Assembly: GCA_945788625.1 (NCBI GenBank)
Contig: CALZMQ010000002.1
Coordinates: forward strand, 145,031 to 209,030
From: an uncultured Woeseiaceae bacterium
GTDB taxonomy: Bacteria; Pseudomonadota; Gammaproteobacteria; Steroidobacterales; Woeseiaceae
DNA: 64,000 nucleotides
Direction of reading: 5' to 3'
The position numbers and the translations under genes are program-made. This document shows positions 1-8,299 of this stretch, in pieces. Position 1 is the first letter of the stretch; every line of letters starts with the position of its first letter. Under the pieces are notes generated by a model, which saw only the letters and a program-made list of their open reading frames with translations, was not told the origin of the DNA and searched no databases.

Positions 1-36
1 ACTTCGCTCGCAGTCAGCATTCTCGTGACGCCCGAG

Positions 37-630
37 CTAGCGGCGGTACTTGTCGTTCAAGCCGACGCCGGCCACTATCATCGGGAGGATCTTCTCGATG
101 CGGCTCTGCCTTGTTGCATCGCGCTTCGCGGATGCGATGTAGTCCGCGTATTCACGCTGCAGTCCTCGCCGCAGTTCTTTGTACGCGGCGGTGGCACCCT
201 TGTATCGGCGCATTGCCTTGTTCAGCTCTTCCGGCACTTCGATGGGTGCCGTCCGATCCGCTTTGATTTCGCGGCCGGTGTCGACGAGCGCCATTGCCTC
301 GTTGACGTAACGTTTGATGATGCCGGGCTTGATGTCTTTGGCCGACGACATACGCCACTGCCGCAATGCTTTGGTCTTTCCGGTCTGCGCATTAATGAGA
401 ACGTCTTTGTCGTCTTTCAGCAAAGCGCCCTGGTGAAACCAGAGACCGAAATAAGACTTGAACGCGCCAATGCCGACCACGTTCTTGCCCTTGTACGTGT
501 AGCAGGGGGCGCCCCATTTCACTTCCTCGCTCAGCGCAGTACCAAGCAGGATTTCGCGAATCGCGACAACCTCGTCGTGCCAGCTGTCCACGTTCGCGAT
601 GTAATCGTCAACTGACTTTGCTCGTCGCAT
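37..630 (-). CDS. YdeI/DUF1801-family protein
   Basis: The 197-residue product resembles the YdeI/OmpD-associated family: an N-terminal DUF1801-like fold (YdhG-type, with the run EEVKWGAPCYTYKGKNV around residues 35-51) followed by a lysine/arginine-rich helical tail typical of YdeI proteins. The family is small, cytosolic and of poorly defined biochemistry; some members are linked to bacteriocin or stress protection. No signal peptide or membrane segment is seen. Its ATG (628-630) shares its A with the stop codon of the upstream gene on the same strand, so the two are very likely translationally coupled. Family assignment is fairly firm; function is not. Confidence 0.85.
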   Translation of the reverse strand: MRRAKSVDDYIANVDSWHDEVVAIREILLGTALSEEVKWGAPCYTYKGKNVVGIGAFKSYFGLWFHQGALLKDDKDVLINAQTGKTKALRQWRMSSAKDIKPGIIKRYVNEAMALVDTGREIKADRTAPIEVPEELNKAMRRYKGATAAYKELRRGLQREYADYIASAKRDATRQSRIEKILPMIVAGVGLNDKYRR

Positions 631-1115
631 CAGCAGTCGACCTCCTCGCTCAACAGCGCCTGGGTTTCTTCGTCAGGCGCTTTCGCCGCGGCGTTACCCG
701 CGTCAAATACGACTCGCCATTGGCCATCGGGGTTCACGCGCCAGACCGAGTTGAACGTGCCCCAGCGTTCGACAACGTTGCCGTCGGCATCCTTGCTGCG
801 CATGCGATAGGGGCCACGCGTCAACGCCATCGTGCCATCCTCGAGGACCTCGACGAATTTCGGCCGCCACGCTATCTCGGGTCCGTCATCGGTGAAAAAG
901 TCCTGCCATGCCGCGGCAATCTCGTCGGGTCCATGGCGTACGCCGTTTCCGACGAACCGGGCGTCGGCATCGAGAAAGGAGCGAAAAGCGGCAAGGTCGC
1001 GAGTCTCGGCGGACTGGCTGAAGGCGATTTCCCGGCAACGCACGTCGTTCGTCATATCGCCCGCCGCGCTGCTGAACAAGCCGAGCAGCACGACGCTGAG
1101 CATCATTCCCTTCAT
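630..1115 (-). CDS. Secreted SnoaL/NTF2-like (DUF4440) protein
   Basis: Starting at the ATG at 1113-1115 gives about 161 residues with a clean signal peptide (MKGMMLSVVLLGLFSSAAG) and a weak AGGA ribosome site; the longer reading frame to 1208 adds a basic stretch with no features. The mature part follows the NTF2-like/DUF4440 pattern: a helix (AETRDLAAFRSFLDADARFV), the turn GPDEIAAAWQDFF, then strands ending in RVNPDGQWRVVFDAG. Such cone-shaped folds bind small ligands or act as isomerase or hydrolase-like domains; no catalytic role can be assigned here. It lies first in a two-gene unit and overlaps the YdeI-type gene by one base at a TGATG junction. Confidence 0.8.
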   Translation of the reverse strand: MKGMMLSVVLLGLFSSAAGDMTNDVRCREIAFSQSAETRDLAAFRSFLDADARFVGNGVRHGPDEIAAAWQDFFTDDGPEIAWRPKFVEVLEDGTMALTRGPYRMRSKDADGNVVERWGTFNSVWRVNPDGQWRVVFDAGNAAAKAPDEETQALLSEEVDC

Positions 1116-1362
1116 GATCCTGGTGTACCCCGGAGGACGTCGAATGCAGTGATTATAGCTGTCCGTTGCCCACCTGGCCCGGCAACCCTTACCGCGTCGT
1201 GATTTCATTGACCACTTCGGTCACGTAGCGACGAGGCGATCCTGGGATGCCTCCCTTCGCAATGTTCATCGCTCTGTCCTGCGAGATCTTGGGCAAGTGT
1301 TGAGGAAATGTTCCGCCATTGGTTCTTTTTGTCCATGACGTGTTCCGGCAATAGCTACCGGC

Positions 1363-1416
1363 TTGACATGCAGTAAAAATGCTGCATAATAATAGGCAGG
1401 TTTTTAGCTGCCTATT
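1363..1416 (+). promoter_or_regulatory. Promoter with two GCAG-N8-CTGC operators for the arsR-type gene
   Basis: A TTGACA box (1363-1368) and a CATAAT box (1385-1390) are 16 bp apart. Two inverted repeats of the same design overlap or follow them: ATGCAG-N8-CTGCAT (1368-1387) inside the promoter and AATAGGCAG-N8-CTGCCTATT (1391-1416) across the start site. Both contain GCAG-N8-CTGC and their centres are 26 bp apart. This is what an autorepressing ArsR dimer would need. The leader is only about 20 nt and has no clear Shine-Dalgarno. Binding is inferred. Confidence 0.7.
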
Positions 1417-1419
1417 GTC

Positions 1420-1734
1420 ATGGACCCTGTTTTCAAAGCACTGGCCGATCGAAACCGGCGCGAGATGCTCGACCGGCTTATCGCCGAGCCCGGCTTGACG
1501 CTGTCGGAGTTGATCCGTGGCCTCGAGATGGCGCGCCAGTCGGCGTCCCGCCACGTCTCGATACTCGAGGCCGCCGGGTTGGTTGCTACGCACTGGAGCG
1601 GCCGCGAAAAACTTCACTACCTGAATCCCGTACCCTTAGTCGAGATCACCGATCGATGGCTTGACAAGTTCTCGGAGGAGAAAGCCGTCGCCATGGTGGC
1701 ACTGAAAAAAGCGCTGGAGGACCATGAGAAATGA
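1420..1734 (+). CDS. ArsR-family winged-helix repressor
   Basis: The 104-residue protein is a single ArsR/SmtB-type winged helix: the opening FKALADRNRREMLDRL, a recognition helix region MARQSASRHVSILEAAGLV (about residues 47-65), and a wing ending in KLHYLNPVPL. There are no cysteine or histidine clusters of the metal-sensing type, so it fits the SdpR-like, non-metal branch that is usually paired with an AHSA1/SRPBCC gene. That is the case here: its last codons overlap the next gene by 4 bp (ATGA). It probably represses its own operon through the paired inverted repeats just upstream. Confidence 0.92.
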   Translation: MDPVFKALADRNRREMLDRLIAEPGLTLSELIRGLEMARQSASRHVSILEAAGLVATHWSGREKLHYLNPVPLVEITDRWLDKFSEEKAVAMVALKKALEDHEK

Positions 1735-2174
1735 ACAAGCCTGAATACGTATACGTCGCAGTCATCGCGAAGCCGCCGGAGGATGTCTGGAATGCACTGA
1801 CCCTGCCTGAATTCACGAGGCAATACTGGCATCGCACGGACGTACAGAGTGACTTTTCAGTCGGATCGCCCATTCGATTCCTGACTGAATCCGGTGGCGT
1901 CGGTGCCGAGGGGGAAATCCTCGTCGCCAGTCGCCCGTCCGAGCTGGCCTACACATGGCAATTCCCGAACAACCCGGAGACGAAAGACGAGTCACCGTCA
2001 CGCGTGACGTTCAAGCTGGAGCCGATTGCAACCGGCACGAAACTGACTGTGATTCACGATCGGTTCCCAACGAACTCCAGGATGCTGGAGCTCGTGCGCC
2101 CGGGCTGGCCACTTGTCATCGGCGGGCTGAAAACGCTGCTGGAGACCGGCCGCGCCGTCGACTTTACCAGTTAA
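1731..2174 (+). CDS. SRPBCC/AHSA1-domain protein
   Basis: The 147-residue product has the START/Bet v1-like AHSA1 pattern: KPPEDVWNALTLPEFTRQYW at residues about 14-33, then alternating strands, ending in a long C-terminal helix (RPGWPLVIGGLKTLLETG). The fold makes a hydrophobic ligand pocket; substrates are rarely known. It is translationally coupled to the ArsR gene by an ATGA overlap, a pairing common in proteobacteria and actinobacteria. Its stop and the stop of the convergent gene share the tetranucleotide TTAA at 2171-2174. Confidence 0.9.
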   Translation: MNKPEYVYVAVIAKPPEDVWNALTLPEFTRQYWHRTDVQSDFSVGSPIRFLTESGGVGAEGEILVASRPSELAYTWQFPNNPETKDESPSRVTFKLEPIATGTKLTVIHDRFPTNSRMLELVRPGWPLVIGGLKTLLETGRAVDFTS

Positions 2175-4588
2175 GCCGCCAGGTCGGCTGCGGGCCGTGC
2201 AACGGCCTCGACGTCGTCGACCGTGATTTTGCGCCGGCGCTGCTCGTGCAAGCGCGTCACCAGTGAAATACAAATTTTCTGGATCAGGTAAGGTTTGCCG
2301 GCGGTCAGGGCGATGATCCTCTCGACGACACCGCTGTCGAGTTTGAACATACCGCCGATCGGGCGCTCGATCAGCTCACGCGCCTCGGTCGGTCCGAACG
2401 GCCTGACTTCGATTTCCTCGAAGAAGTTGTACCAGGGGCTGCCTTCTCGTTCCCACTGCTTCTTGATCTCGACGCCGGAAACTACTGCGACCAGGTTCTC
2501 CGCGAAGCTCTTCATGAACAGGCTGCGAAGCTTCTGGTTGATTCTCGGGTCGTAGTCGTTCAACTCGTCGACTTCGTCAATCAGCAACACCAGCCTGACG
2601 TTCTTCGACGTCTGCGCTTTGAGCGTTTTCAGCACTGCCCGCACGTCGGCGACGAAGTCTCGATAGGAATAATCCTCCGACAGGTCCTTGCCAGGCCGCA
2701 AACCGTTCAACAGCGGCGAGAGTTCCTGGAAAACGTCTTCTGCAATCGTTTGAAAGAAGCGCGTTTCCGGTGTGCCCTGCAGGTCGACATAAACGGGATG
2801 AAACTCGTAGGCCGGGTCGTCGAGATTGCTCAGGCGTTTCTTGAGTTGGTGCTGAATCGAGGTCTTGCCGATTCGGCGCTCACCGTATATCAGCAGACTG
2901 TTGTTGTGAATGGTCTGCAGGATCCGGTCGACCAGTGGCTGGCGGCCGAAGAACATCTCGTCTTCGAGGACCGGCGCACCGGCGACATAAGGATTGAAAC
3001 GGCGCATTCTGAGCTGCGCGCGGCGGCGCGAGCGTTGCCACAAGAGGGCCATTGCCAGTGCGGCAACGCCGCCCAAGAGCGATGCATAGAACCACGGTGC
3101 CCGATAGTAGGGGCGGTGGTAAACGACCGAGTATTCACTGCTGGACACCAGGTCTTCAGAATCTGTCGCAACGAGGCGGAACGTCGAGCGCCCGGGGGAG
3201 AGATCCGTATCGACGTTGAATTCGGTGAGGTAGATGTCGCCAAGCTGCTGACTGCTGACACGCGCGTCGAGAACCCTGTCGTTATCGTCGAAAAAGACTG
3301 CGTCGACCGGCGAATCGTCAATGATGACTCCGTTCAGGCGAAAAACGGGATTGCTGATCGTCTGAGCCAGCGTGCCGTCGTCCTGTTCCTGCCGGAAATC
3401 AACGAATCGCACCGCGGGAGGGATGTTCCCTTTTGCCACCGTACCCAGCAGCCTGCGGCTGATTGCGTCGTACGCCCAGGCGACATGCTCGAGCGCCGAT
3501 GTGTTGCCGGGATCCAGCGCCAGCACGCGATTCGCGGCCGACAGAACCGCCTCGGCCGCCCCGATATCCAACTGAGAGCGTGCTTCGGCCAGCAGTTCGC
3601 CGATCATCGTTTGGCGTGCGTTCTCCGCTTCTGCCTCCTTACGTGCCCGTAGCAGCCGGCCCTGCATCGATTGTGCTTCTGCGTTGCCGGGATCGAGCAC
3701 GAGTACGGACTGAAGTCGATCGAGGGCCGTGACAAACTGGCCCTCCGATTCCAGTTGCAGCGCCTCCAGAAGCATACTGGCTACCGCGGTTCGCCAGTCC
3801 CCGAGCTGATGGCTGCCTTCGAGCTTTGCAAGCAGCTTGCCCTGCGCGTCGTCGAGCAGTGCCTGGGTCCGCGGGTCCTGATCGAGCAACAGTGCCTGTC
3901 GGAAGAGACTCGATGCCTTAGCGTATTGACCGTCGCGGACGAGGGCATCGCCGTCATCGATGAGCTCGGCGGCCCTTTGACTTTGCCCTTGCGCGCGCTC
4001 GCGTTCCGCAACTCGTTCGCGCAGACGGCTCATGGCAGCCACCGCATCGGCGTCATCGGGCGCGACCGCCAGCGCCCGGTCGAGCGCTGCTATCGCTTCG
4101 TCGACGCGACCCTGGCTCTCGAGATCGCGGGCATCATCGAGACTCTGCTGGACGATACGACGAATTCGCTGCTGTTCCTCTGCTGCCGCTGTCAATCGCG
4201 CTTCCTGTGCGAGGCCGCGGAAGTGTTCCAATTCGGTAGTCGCGGGCTCGGATTGTGAAATGGCGCCGAGCCGCTCTTCCGTCTCGAAAGCCTGTATGGC
4301 CGCATCGAACTGATCGAGATGGTAGTAGGCAATGCCCAGCTTCAGGTACGGGAAGTAGGGCGTGAATTTCATTCCGTAGCTGCGCACGCGTGCGCCGGAG
4401 TCGCCCTTGCGTTTCAGAGCCTCATTGATTTCCTGGACAGCCAGTGGCCAGTCCTGGTTCTCGAGGGCCGTCTCGGCCCTCGAGTAATGCTCGTACCAGT
4501 AGTCACCACTTGCCGGGCAGGTCATCAAGACCATCGCTGCGCCCACAAGGAGAGTCAATCGCCTGCCGGGTGATGGTGGCACCTTCAT
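2171..4588 (-). CDS. Periplasmic TPR protein with transmembrane helix and cytoplasmic STAND-type ATPase
   Basis: 805 residues. A signal-like segment (1-28) leads into helical repeats of TPR type (about 30-380, e.g. DEAIAALDRALAVAPDDADA and QFVTALDRLQSVLVLDPGNA), then a beta-rich region (390-490), a single membrane helix (about 498-517) followed by an arginine stop-transfer run, and a C-terminal AAA/STAND ATPase. The ATPase shows FFGRQPLVDRIL, Walker A GERRIGKTS (569-577), VDLQGT (601-606) and Walker B VLLIDEVDE (667-675). The order predicts an outside sensor joined to an inside NTPase. The ATPase closely resembles that in the 6430-8286 gene. It lies 86 bp downstream of the lipoprotein gene on the same strand. 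Target and trigger are unknown. Confidence 0.85.
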   Translation of the reverse strand: MKVPPSPGRRLTLLVGAAMVLMTCPASGDYWYEHYSRAETALENQDWPLAVQEINEALKRKGDSGARVRSYGMKFTPYFPYLKLGIAYYHLDQFDAAIQAFETEERLGAISQSEPATTELEHFRGLAQEARLTAAAEEQQRIRRIVQQSLDDARDLESQGRVDEAIAALDRALAVAPDDADAVAAMSRLRERVAERERAQGQSQRAAELIDDGDALVRDGQYAKASSLFRQALLLDQDPRTQALLDDAQGKLLAKLEGSHQLGDWRTAVASMLLEALQLESEGQFVTALDRLQSVLVLDPGNAEAQSMQGRLLRARKEAEAENARQTMIGELLAEARSQLDIGAAEAVLSAANRVLALDPGNTSALEHVAWAYDAISRRLLGTVAKGNIPPAVRFVDFRQEQDDGTLAQTISNPVFRLNGVIIDDSPVDAVFFDDNDRVLDARVSSQQLGDIYLTEFNVDTDLSPGRSTFRLVATDSEDLVSSSEYSVVYHRPYYRAPWFYASLLGGVAALAMALLWQRSRRRAQLRMRRFNPYVAGAPVLEDEMFFGRQPLVDRILQTIHNNSLLIYGERRIGKTSIQHQLKKRLSNLDDPAYEFHPVYVDLQGTPETRFFQTIAEDVFQELSPLLNGLRPGKDLSEDYSYRDFVADVRAVLKTLKAQTSKNVRLVLLIDEVDELNDYDPRINQKLRSLFMKSFAENLVAVVSGVEIKKQWEREGSPWYNFFEEIEVRPFGPTEARELIERPIGGMFKLDSGVVERIIALTAGKPYLIQKICISLVTRLHEQRRRKITVDDVEAVARPAADLAA

Positions 4589-4674
4589 CTTGGGACTACC
4601 TCACAGGGCCGTGTCGAGCGCAATACGAAATTTCCGAACAGAAACGGCCCTGCTGTTTACGTCAGTTCATCGCA

Positions 4675-6270
4675 TTATTGCCTCGTTCCTCCCAGCCTGA
4701 CTACCGACGAGAGGAAGTCAGTCGTTACGTTTACCGTCACGCTTGTGCCGTAGTAGAACAGCGTCGACACGCCTGTTCCCTGGCCTGTCCCGACGGATCC
4801 AGACAGCGTGCCGCCGACATCCATGTTGAGCGTCGCCTGGCTGACACCACCGATATCGACATCCGCGTTGCCAATCGGACGAATGTCGCCAAAGCCCAGC
4901 TGGCTGACGCCGGAGACGGTGGCGGTCAGGTTGTTGATTGCCAAGCCACTGCCGTGCAGTCGGCTTACGCCACCAACATTGACGGTCATACGGTCCTGGC
5001 TGAAACCGTTCAGGTTTGCATTAACGACGCCGGTCAGGTCGATGCGGTCGAGTATGGGCATCGTGACACGCGCGTGCAGGGTTTCGATATTGCCGTTTCC
5101 ACTTTGCAGCGCGATCGTGAGTTTCTCGCCTGCCTGGGTCACGTTCACGCGACTCGCGGCCGTCGAGTCTACGTCGACCTCGACGGCGAAATCGGACCCT
5201 TGCGTAACCGTTACGTTGAAGACCGTCGTTACGGCAATTTCGGTGAAGTCCCGAAGCGCGAACACGAGCGTTTCGGTCTGATTGACGTGGCGGCCGAATG
5301 TGATCCGATCTGCGGCAATACGGTTGCCGGAAGCGAATTCCCCGTCGATGACGATTTCGGCGTTCAAGGCCAGGTCACCAGCATTACCGTTGGTGTAAAC
5401 CGTGGCGACGTTTGCGATCGCGGCAACATGGCCTACGTCGAAGTCGGCTTGCGAATTGAAGCGCGTAATGACTCCGGCGGATTGAACGCGCTGGCCGATT
5501 GGACCACGCAGTGCCGTAGCCGCTACCAGGCGGTCGACCGTGAAAAGGCCGCCGGACAATGAGCCGTGGACCTTGACCATCATGCCGTTGCTCGGGGCTC
5601 CGCCCGGCACATCGATCAGCGCCGCGCCGCTGTAGTCAACGGTGAGCCGGTTGATGGTAAAAAGCAGATTGCCTATGTCGAGACCCGCAACCTCGCCGAT
5701 GAGTTGTAATTCAGCGTTGGCGGCGGCGAAATCGATTCGCGTCGCCCGAATTGCACCGGCAGCATCGGCGAAACCGCTGACCGCGATCGTGTCTCCCGGG
5801 GACAGTCCGGCGAAGGTTGCCGGATCGATGGCGGTGTCGAACAAGGTATCCGCGTCGGAAAGCACCGACTGCCCCATTACGATCATTTGACCGTTCGTGG
5901 CATCGAGGCTCTCGACGGGTCCCACGAGGTTGGCATCGTAGCGAACGCTGTTGGCCGACCCGGTATTGCCGTCGGCGTTGATTCGGCCGCTTACGGTGAC
6001 AATCTGGCCATGTCGCAGCTCGGCCAGGGTTCCGGGCAGGCCGTTTATCGTGACGGTCGCGTTGTTCACCGAGTAGCGCACGTCGTTGACCGTCACACCT
6101 CCGAGCCCCGTTATTGTCCCGTGTGCCGTGATGGGCTCGCTGTTAAGCGGGGGCAATCCCGTTGCATTGATCGTTATGTCCGGAAAGTTGACATCACCTG
6201 ACGAACAGCCGGCGAGCAGTCCCAGGAACACCGGGACCAGGTGCTTGAAACGAATCGATCTGGCTTTCAT
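4675..6270 (-). CDS. Lipoprotein with DUF5666 and DUF2807 (GIN) domains
   Basis: I start at the ATG at 6268-6270 because GAGAGGT lies 7 nt upstream and the protein then opens with a lipoprotein signal ending LLAGC; the frame runs open to 6300. About 531 residues. The first two thirds are DUF5666-like small beta domains repeating phrases such as VTVNDVRYSV and GLSPGDTIAVSGFAD. The last third is a DUF2807 putative auto-transporter adhesin/head-GIN right-handed beta structure (e.g. IDLTGVVNANLNGFSQDR). Both are extracytoplasmic families of unclear role. It is probably co-transcribed with the downstream TPR-STAND gene. Confidence 0.85.
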   Translation of the reverse strand: MKARSIRFKHLVPVFLGLLAGCSSGDVNFPDITINATGLPPLNSEPITAHGTITGLGGVTVNDVRYSVNNATVTINGLPGTLAELRHGQIVTVSGRINADGNTGSANSVRYDANLVGPVESLDATNGQMIVMGQSVLSDADTLFDTAIDPATFAGLSPGDTIAVSGFADAAGAIRATRIDFAAANAELQLIGEVAGLDIGNLLFTINRLTVDYSGAALIDVPGGAPSNGMMVKVHGSLSGGLFTVDRLVAATALRGPIGQRVQSAGVITRFNSQADFDVGHVAAIANVATVYTNGNAGDLALNAEIVIDGEFASGNRIAADRITFGRHVNQTETLVFALRDFTEIAVTTVFNVTVTQGSDFAVEVDVDSTAASRVNVTQAGEKLTIALQSGNGNIETLHARVTMPILDRIDLTGVVNANLNGFSQDRMTVNVGGVSRLHGSGLAINNLTATVSGVSQLGFGDIRPIGNADVDIGGVSQATLNMDVGGTLSGSVGTGQGTGVSTLFYYGTSVTVNVTTDFLSSVVRLGGTRQ

Positions 6271-6395
6271 GGCGACACCTCTCAGTTCTATACAGGTCAT
6301 TACTTGCAGGATTCATTGGACTGCCTTCTTTCGGTTGCCGCTTGATGAACACGTAATATCGACCTGAGATTTATGTCGGGGCCGCGGAGGCCCTA

Positions 6396-6408
6396 AGTAC
6401 ATCCCCGA
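6396..6408 (+). repeat. Dispersed 13-nt motif, copy 1
   Basis: AGTACATCCCCGA occurs here, 22 nt before the GTG of the CadC-like STAND gene, and again at 42221-42233 in the leader region of the RND efflux operon. The flanks are also alike (GGCC before, TTG then CCG after). It could be a shared regulatory site or a small dispersed repeat. Confidence 0.45.
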
Positions 6409-6429
6409 GTTGTTGCCGCAGGTGTCTGC

Positions 6430-8286
6430 GTGTTAGCTAAAAGGATGATCCCCGAACCGTACGAATCGACCAGGTTCACCATCGACCCGCGCGAAGGCAC
6501 GGCGAGCGGTGCCGGTGGCAGTGTCCGGCTGGAACCCAAGGTGATGAAGGTGCTGGCGGAGCTGGCCAGGCACCCCGGGAAGGTCGTCTCCAGGGAAGAA
6601 CTCATGGACACGGTGTGGCCGGGTATGGTCGTGACCGAGCATACCTTGAGCCGCTGTATCTACCAGCTGCGGCAGGATCTGGGCAAGATCGCCACCGAAC
6701 AGGGCGACGGGGCCTACAACCCGATCGAGACACTGCCCAAGCGCGGCTATCGCCTGCTGGCGGGAATAGAGACACTGCAGGACAGATACACTGCGTCGCC
6801 GCAGGAGCGGCCCTCAATGGCGCCGGCGATCCCGTTCGTTGTCGGGCAGTGGGTCCGGGGTGAGCGGTTTTACGGTCGCACGGCACAAATCGCGGAGATT
6901 CTGGAGGGCCACCGGAACTGCGTCTGGCTGCTCGGCACGCGGCGAATAGGAAAAACCTCGCTGTTGAAACAGATCGAGTACATCGCCGATACGTCATTCG
7001 AGCGGCGCTACTTTCCGGTCTTCTGGGATTTGCAGGGCACGGAGACACCGGCCGAACTGCACCTGAACTTCGCCGATGCGCTGCTGGACGCGGATGAGCG
7101 CCTGGAGCATGTCGGTATCAGCCTGGACGACGTGCAGTCCGACGACCTGTTCGTCTCGCTCGAGCGGCTTCGTCGACTGCTGCGCGGCAAGAACATGGGG
7201 CTATTACTGCTCTGCGACGAAGTCGAGGAACTGATCGGGCTCAACAGCAAAGCGCCGTCTTTGCTGCGCAAGTTGCGCCACGCAATGCAGAGCCGCGAAG
7301 ATATCCGTACTGTCCTCGCATCCACGATCCGATTATGGACGCTGGCCGACGAGAAACACGACACGTCCCCGTTCCTGCACGGATTTACGCCACCGCTGTA
7401 TATCGAGCGCCTGTCCGAGGAAGAGGCGAACGCACTGATTGAACAGTCGCAGCTCGGCCCGGAAGAACGGCCGCAGTTCGAACCCGGTGTCGCCGACCAG
7501 ATTCGAACGCAGTGTGACAGTCATCCTTACCTGGTACAGCTCGTCTGCAAACGCTACCTCGAATCCGGAGCTATCGAGGAGGCCATAGAACAGGTCGCCA
7601 CGGACCGGATGGTGAGTTATTTCTTCTCGGTAGATTTCGACATGCTGTCTGAAACGGAACGCGGGATTGTCGAGTCGATTGCGGGCGATCCGCTCACTTC
7701 CGACTCGATTCGTGACATGTTCTCGATAGGGCCGGATACCCTCATGGGAACGCTGCGCCGCCTGGAAAACCTCGGTTTCATTCGCAAGACGGAAGAACAC
7801 GCATTCGAATTATCAAACTACTTCTTCCGCCGCTGGCTTAAGGCCATGCAGGACGAATCCCCGCCGGCGGTCGCTGCAACAGGGCCCCCACAGCGAGCCG
7901 AAGCAGAGCAGGCGTCAGCGATCGATAGCGACGAACCACCGGCTGTCGGCCTGTTCGATGATCTCAAGCGACGCAACGTATTCCGCGTCGGTTTGGCGTA
8001 CATCGTAATCGCCTGGCTATTGCTGCAGGTAGGCGAAATCATGTTCGATTTTCTCGAAGTTCCCGTGTGGGCCGGCAAGTTGCTGATCGTGTTTCTCGCA
8101 CTCGGTTTCCCCGTAGCGCTGGTCCTTGCCTGGGCCTTCGAACTGACGCCGGAGGGTGTTAAGCGCGATAGCGACGTCGACCGATCGAAGTCGGATACCC
8201 GCCAGATCCGCCGCAAGTTCAATCACTTCATTATTGCAGCCCTGGTGATCGCGGTTACTTTCTTTGCTCTCGGCAAGTTTTTGTGA
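6430..8286 (+). CDS. Membrane-anchored winged-helix STAND ATPase regulator (CadC/ToxR-like)
   Basis: 618 residues from a GTG; an ATG five codons later (6445) is possible but its purine run sits too close. Domains: OmpR/CadC-type winged helix (about 15-112, with SREELMDTVWPGMVVTEHTL and TLPKRGYRLL); STAND ATPase with FYGR (147-150), Walker A GTRRIGKTS (169-177), WDLQGT (199-204) and Walker B LLLLCDEVEE (258-267), followed by a helical winged module (400-470); then LKRRNVFRVGLAYIVIAWLL opening a two-helix membrane domain (about 519-570) and a last membrane helix (599-616). This predicts a regulator tethered to the inner membrane whose DNA binding is gated by ATP. It is divergent from the lipoprotein operon. 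The membrane domain is one I associate with Woeseiaceae and Xanthomonadales. Confidence 0.88.
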   Translation: MLAKRMIPEPYESTRFTIDPREGTASGAGGSVRLEPKVMKVLAELARHPGKVVSREELMDTVWPGMVVTEHTLSRCIYQLRQDLGKIATEQGDGAYNPIETLPKRGYRLLAGIETLQDRYTASPQERPSMAPAIPFVVGQWVRGERFYGRTAQIAEILEGHRNCVWLLGTRRIGKTSLLKQIEYIADTSFERRYFPVFWDLQGTETPAELHLNFADALLDADERLEHVGISLDDVQSDDLFVSLERLRRLLRGKNMGLLLLCDEVEELIGLNSKAPSLLRKLRHAMQSREDIRTVLASTIRLWTLADEKHDTSPFLHGFTPPLYIERLSEEEANALIEQSQLGPEERPQFEPGVADQIRTQCDSHPYLVQLVCKRYLESGAIEEAIEQVATDRMVSYFFSVDFDMLSETERGIVESIAGDPLTSDSIRDMFSIGPDTLMGTLRRLENLGFIRKTEEHAFELSNYFFRRWLKAMQDESPPAVAATGPPQRAEAEQASAIDSDEPPAVGLFDDLKRRNVFRVGLAYIVIAWLLLQVGEIMFDFLEVPVWAGKLLIVFLALGFPVALVLAWAFELTPEGVKRDSDVDRSKSDTRQIRRKFNHFIIAALVIAVTFFALGKFL

Positions 8287-8299
8287 ATCGAGTCGCAGC

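Noticed and set aside
4444..5562. 372-codon frame on the plus strand opposite the lipoprotein
   Set aside because: Antisense to clear DUF5666/DUF2807 coding sequence, with no ribosome site or recognisable domain.
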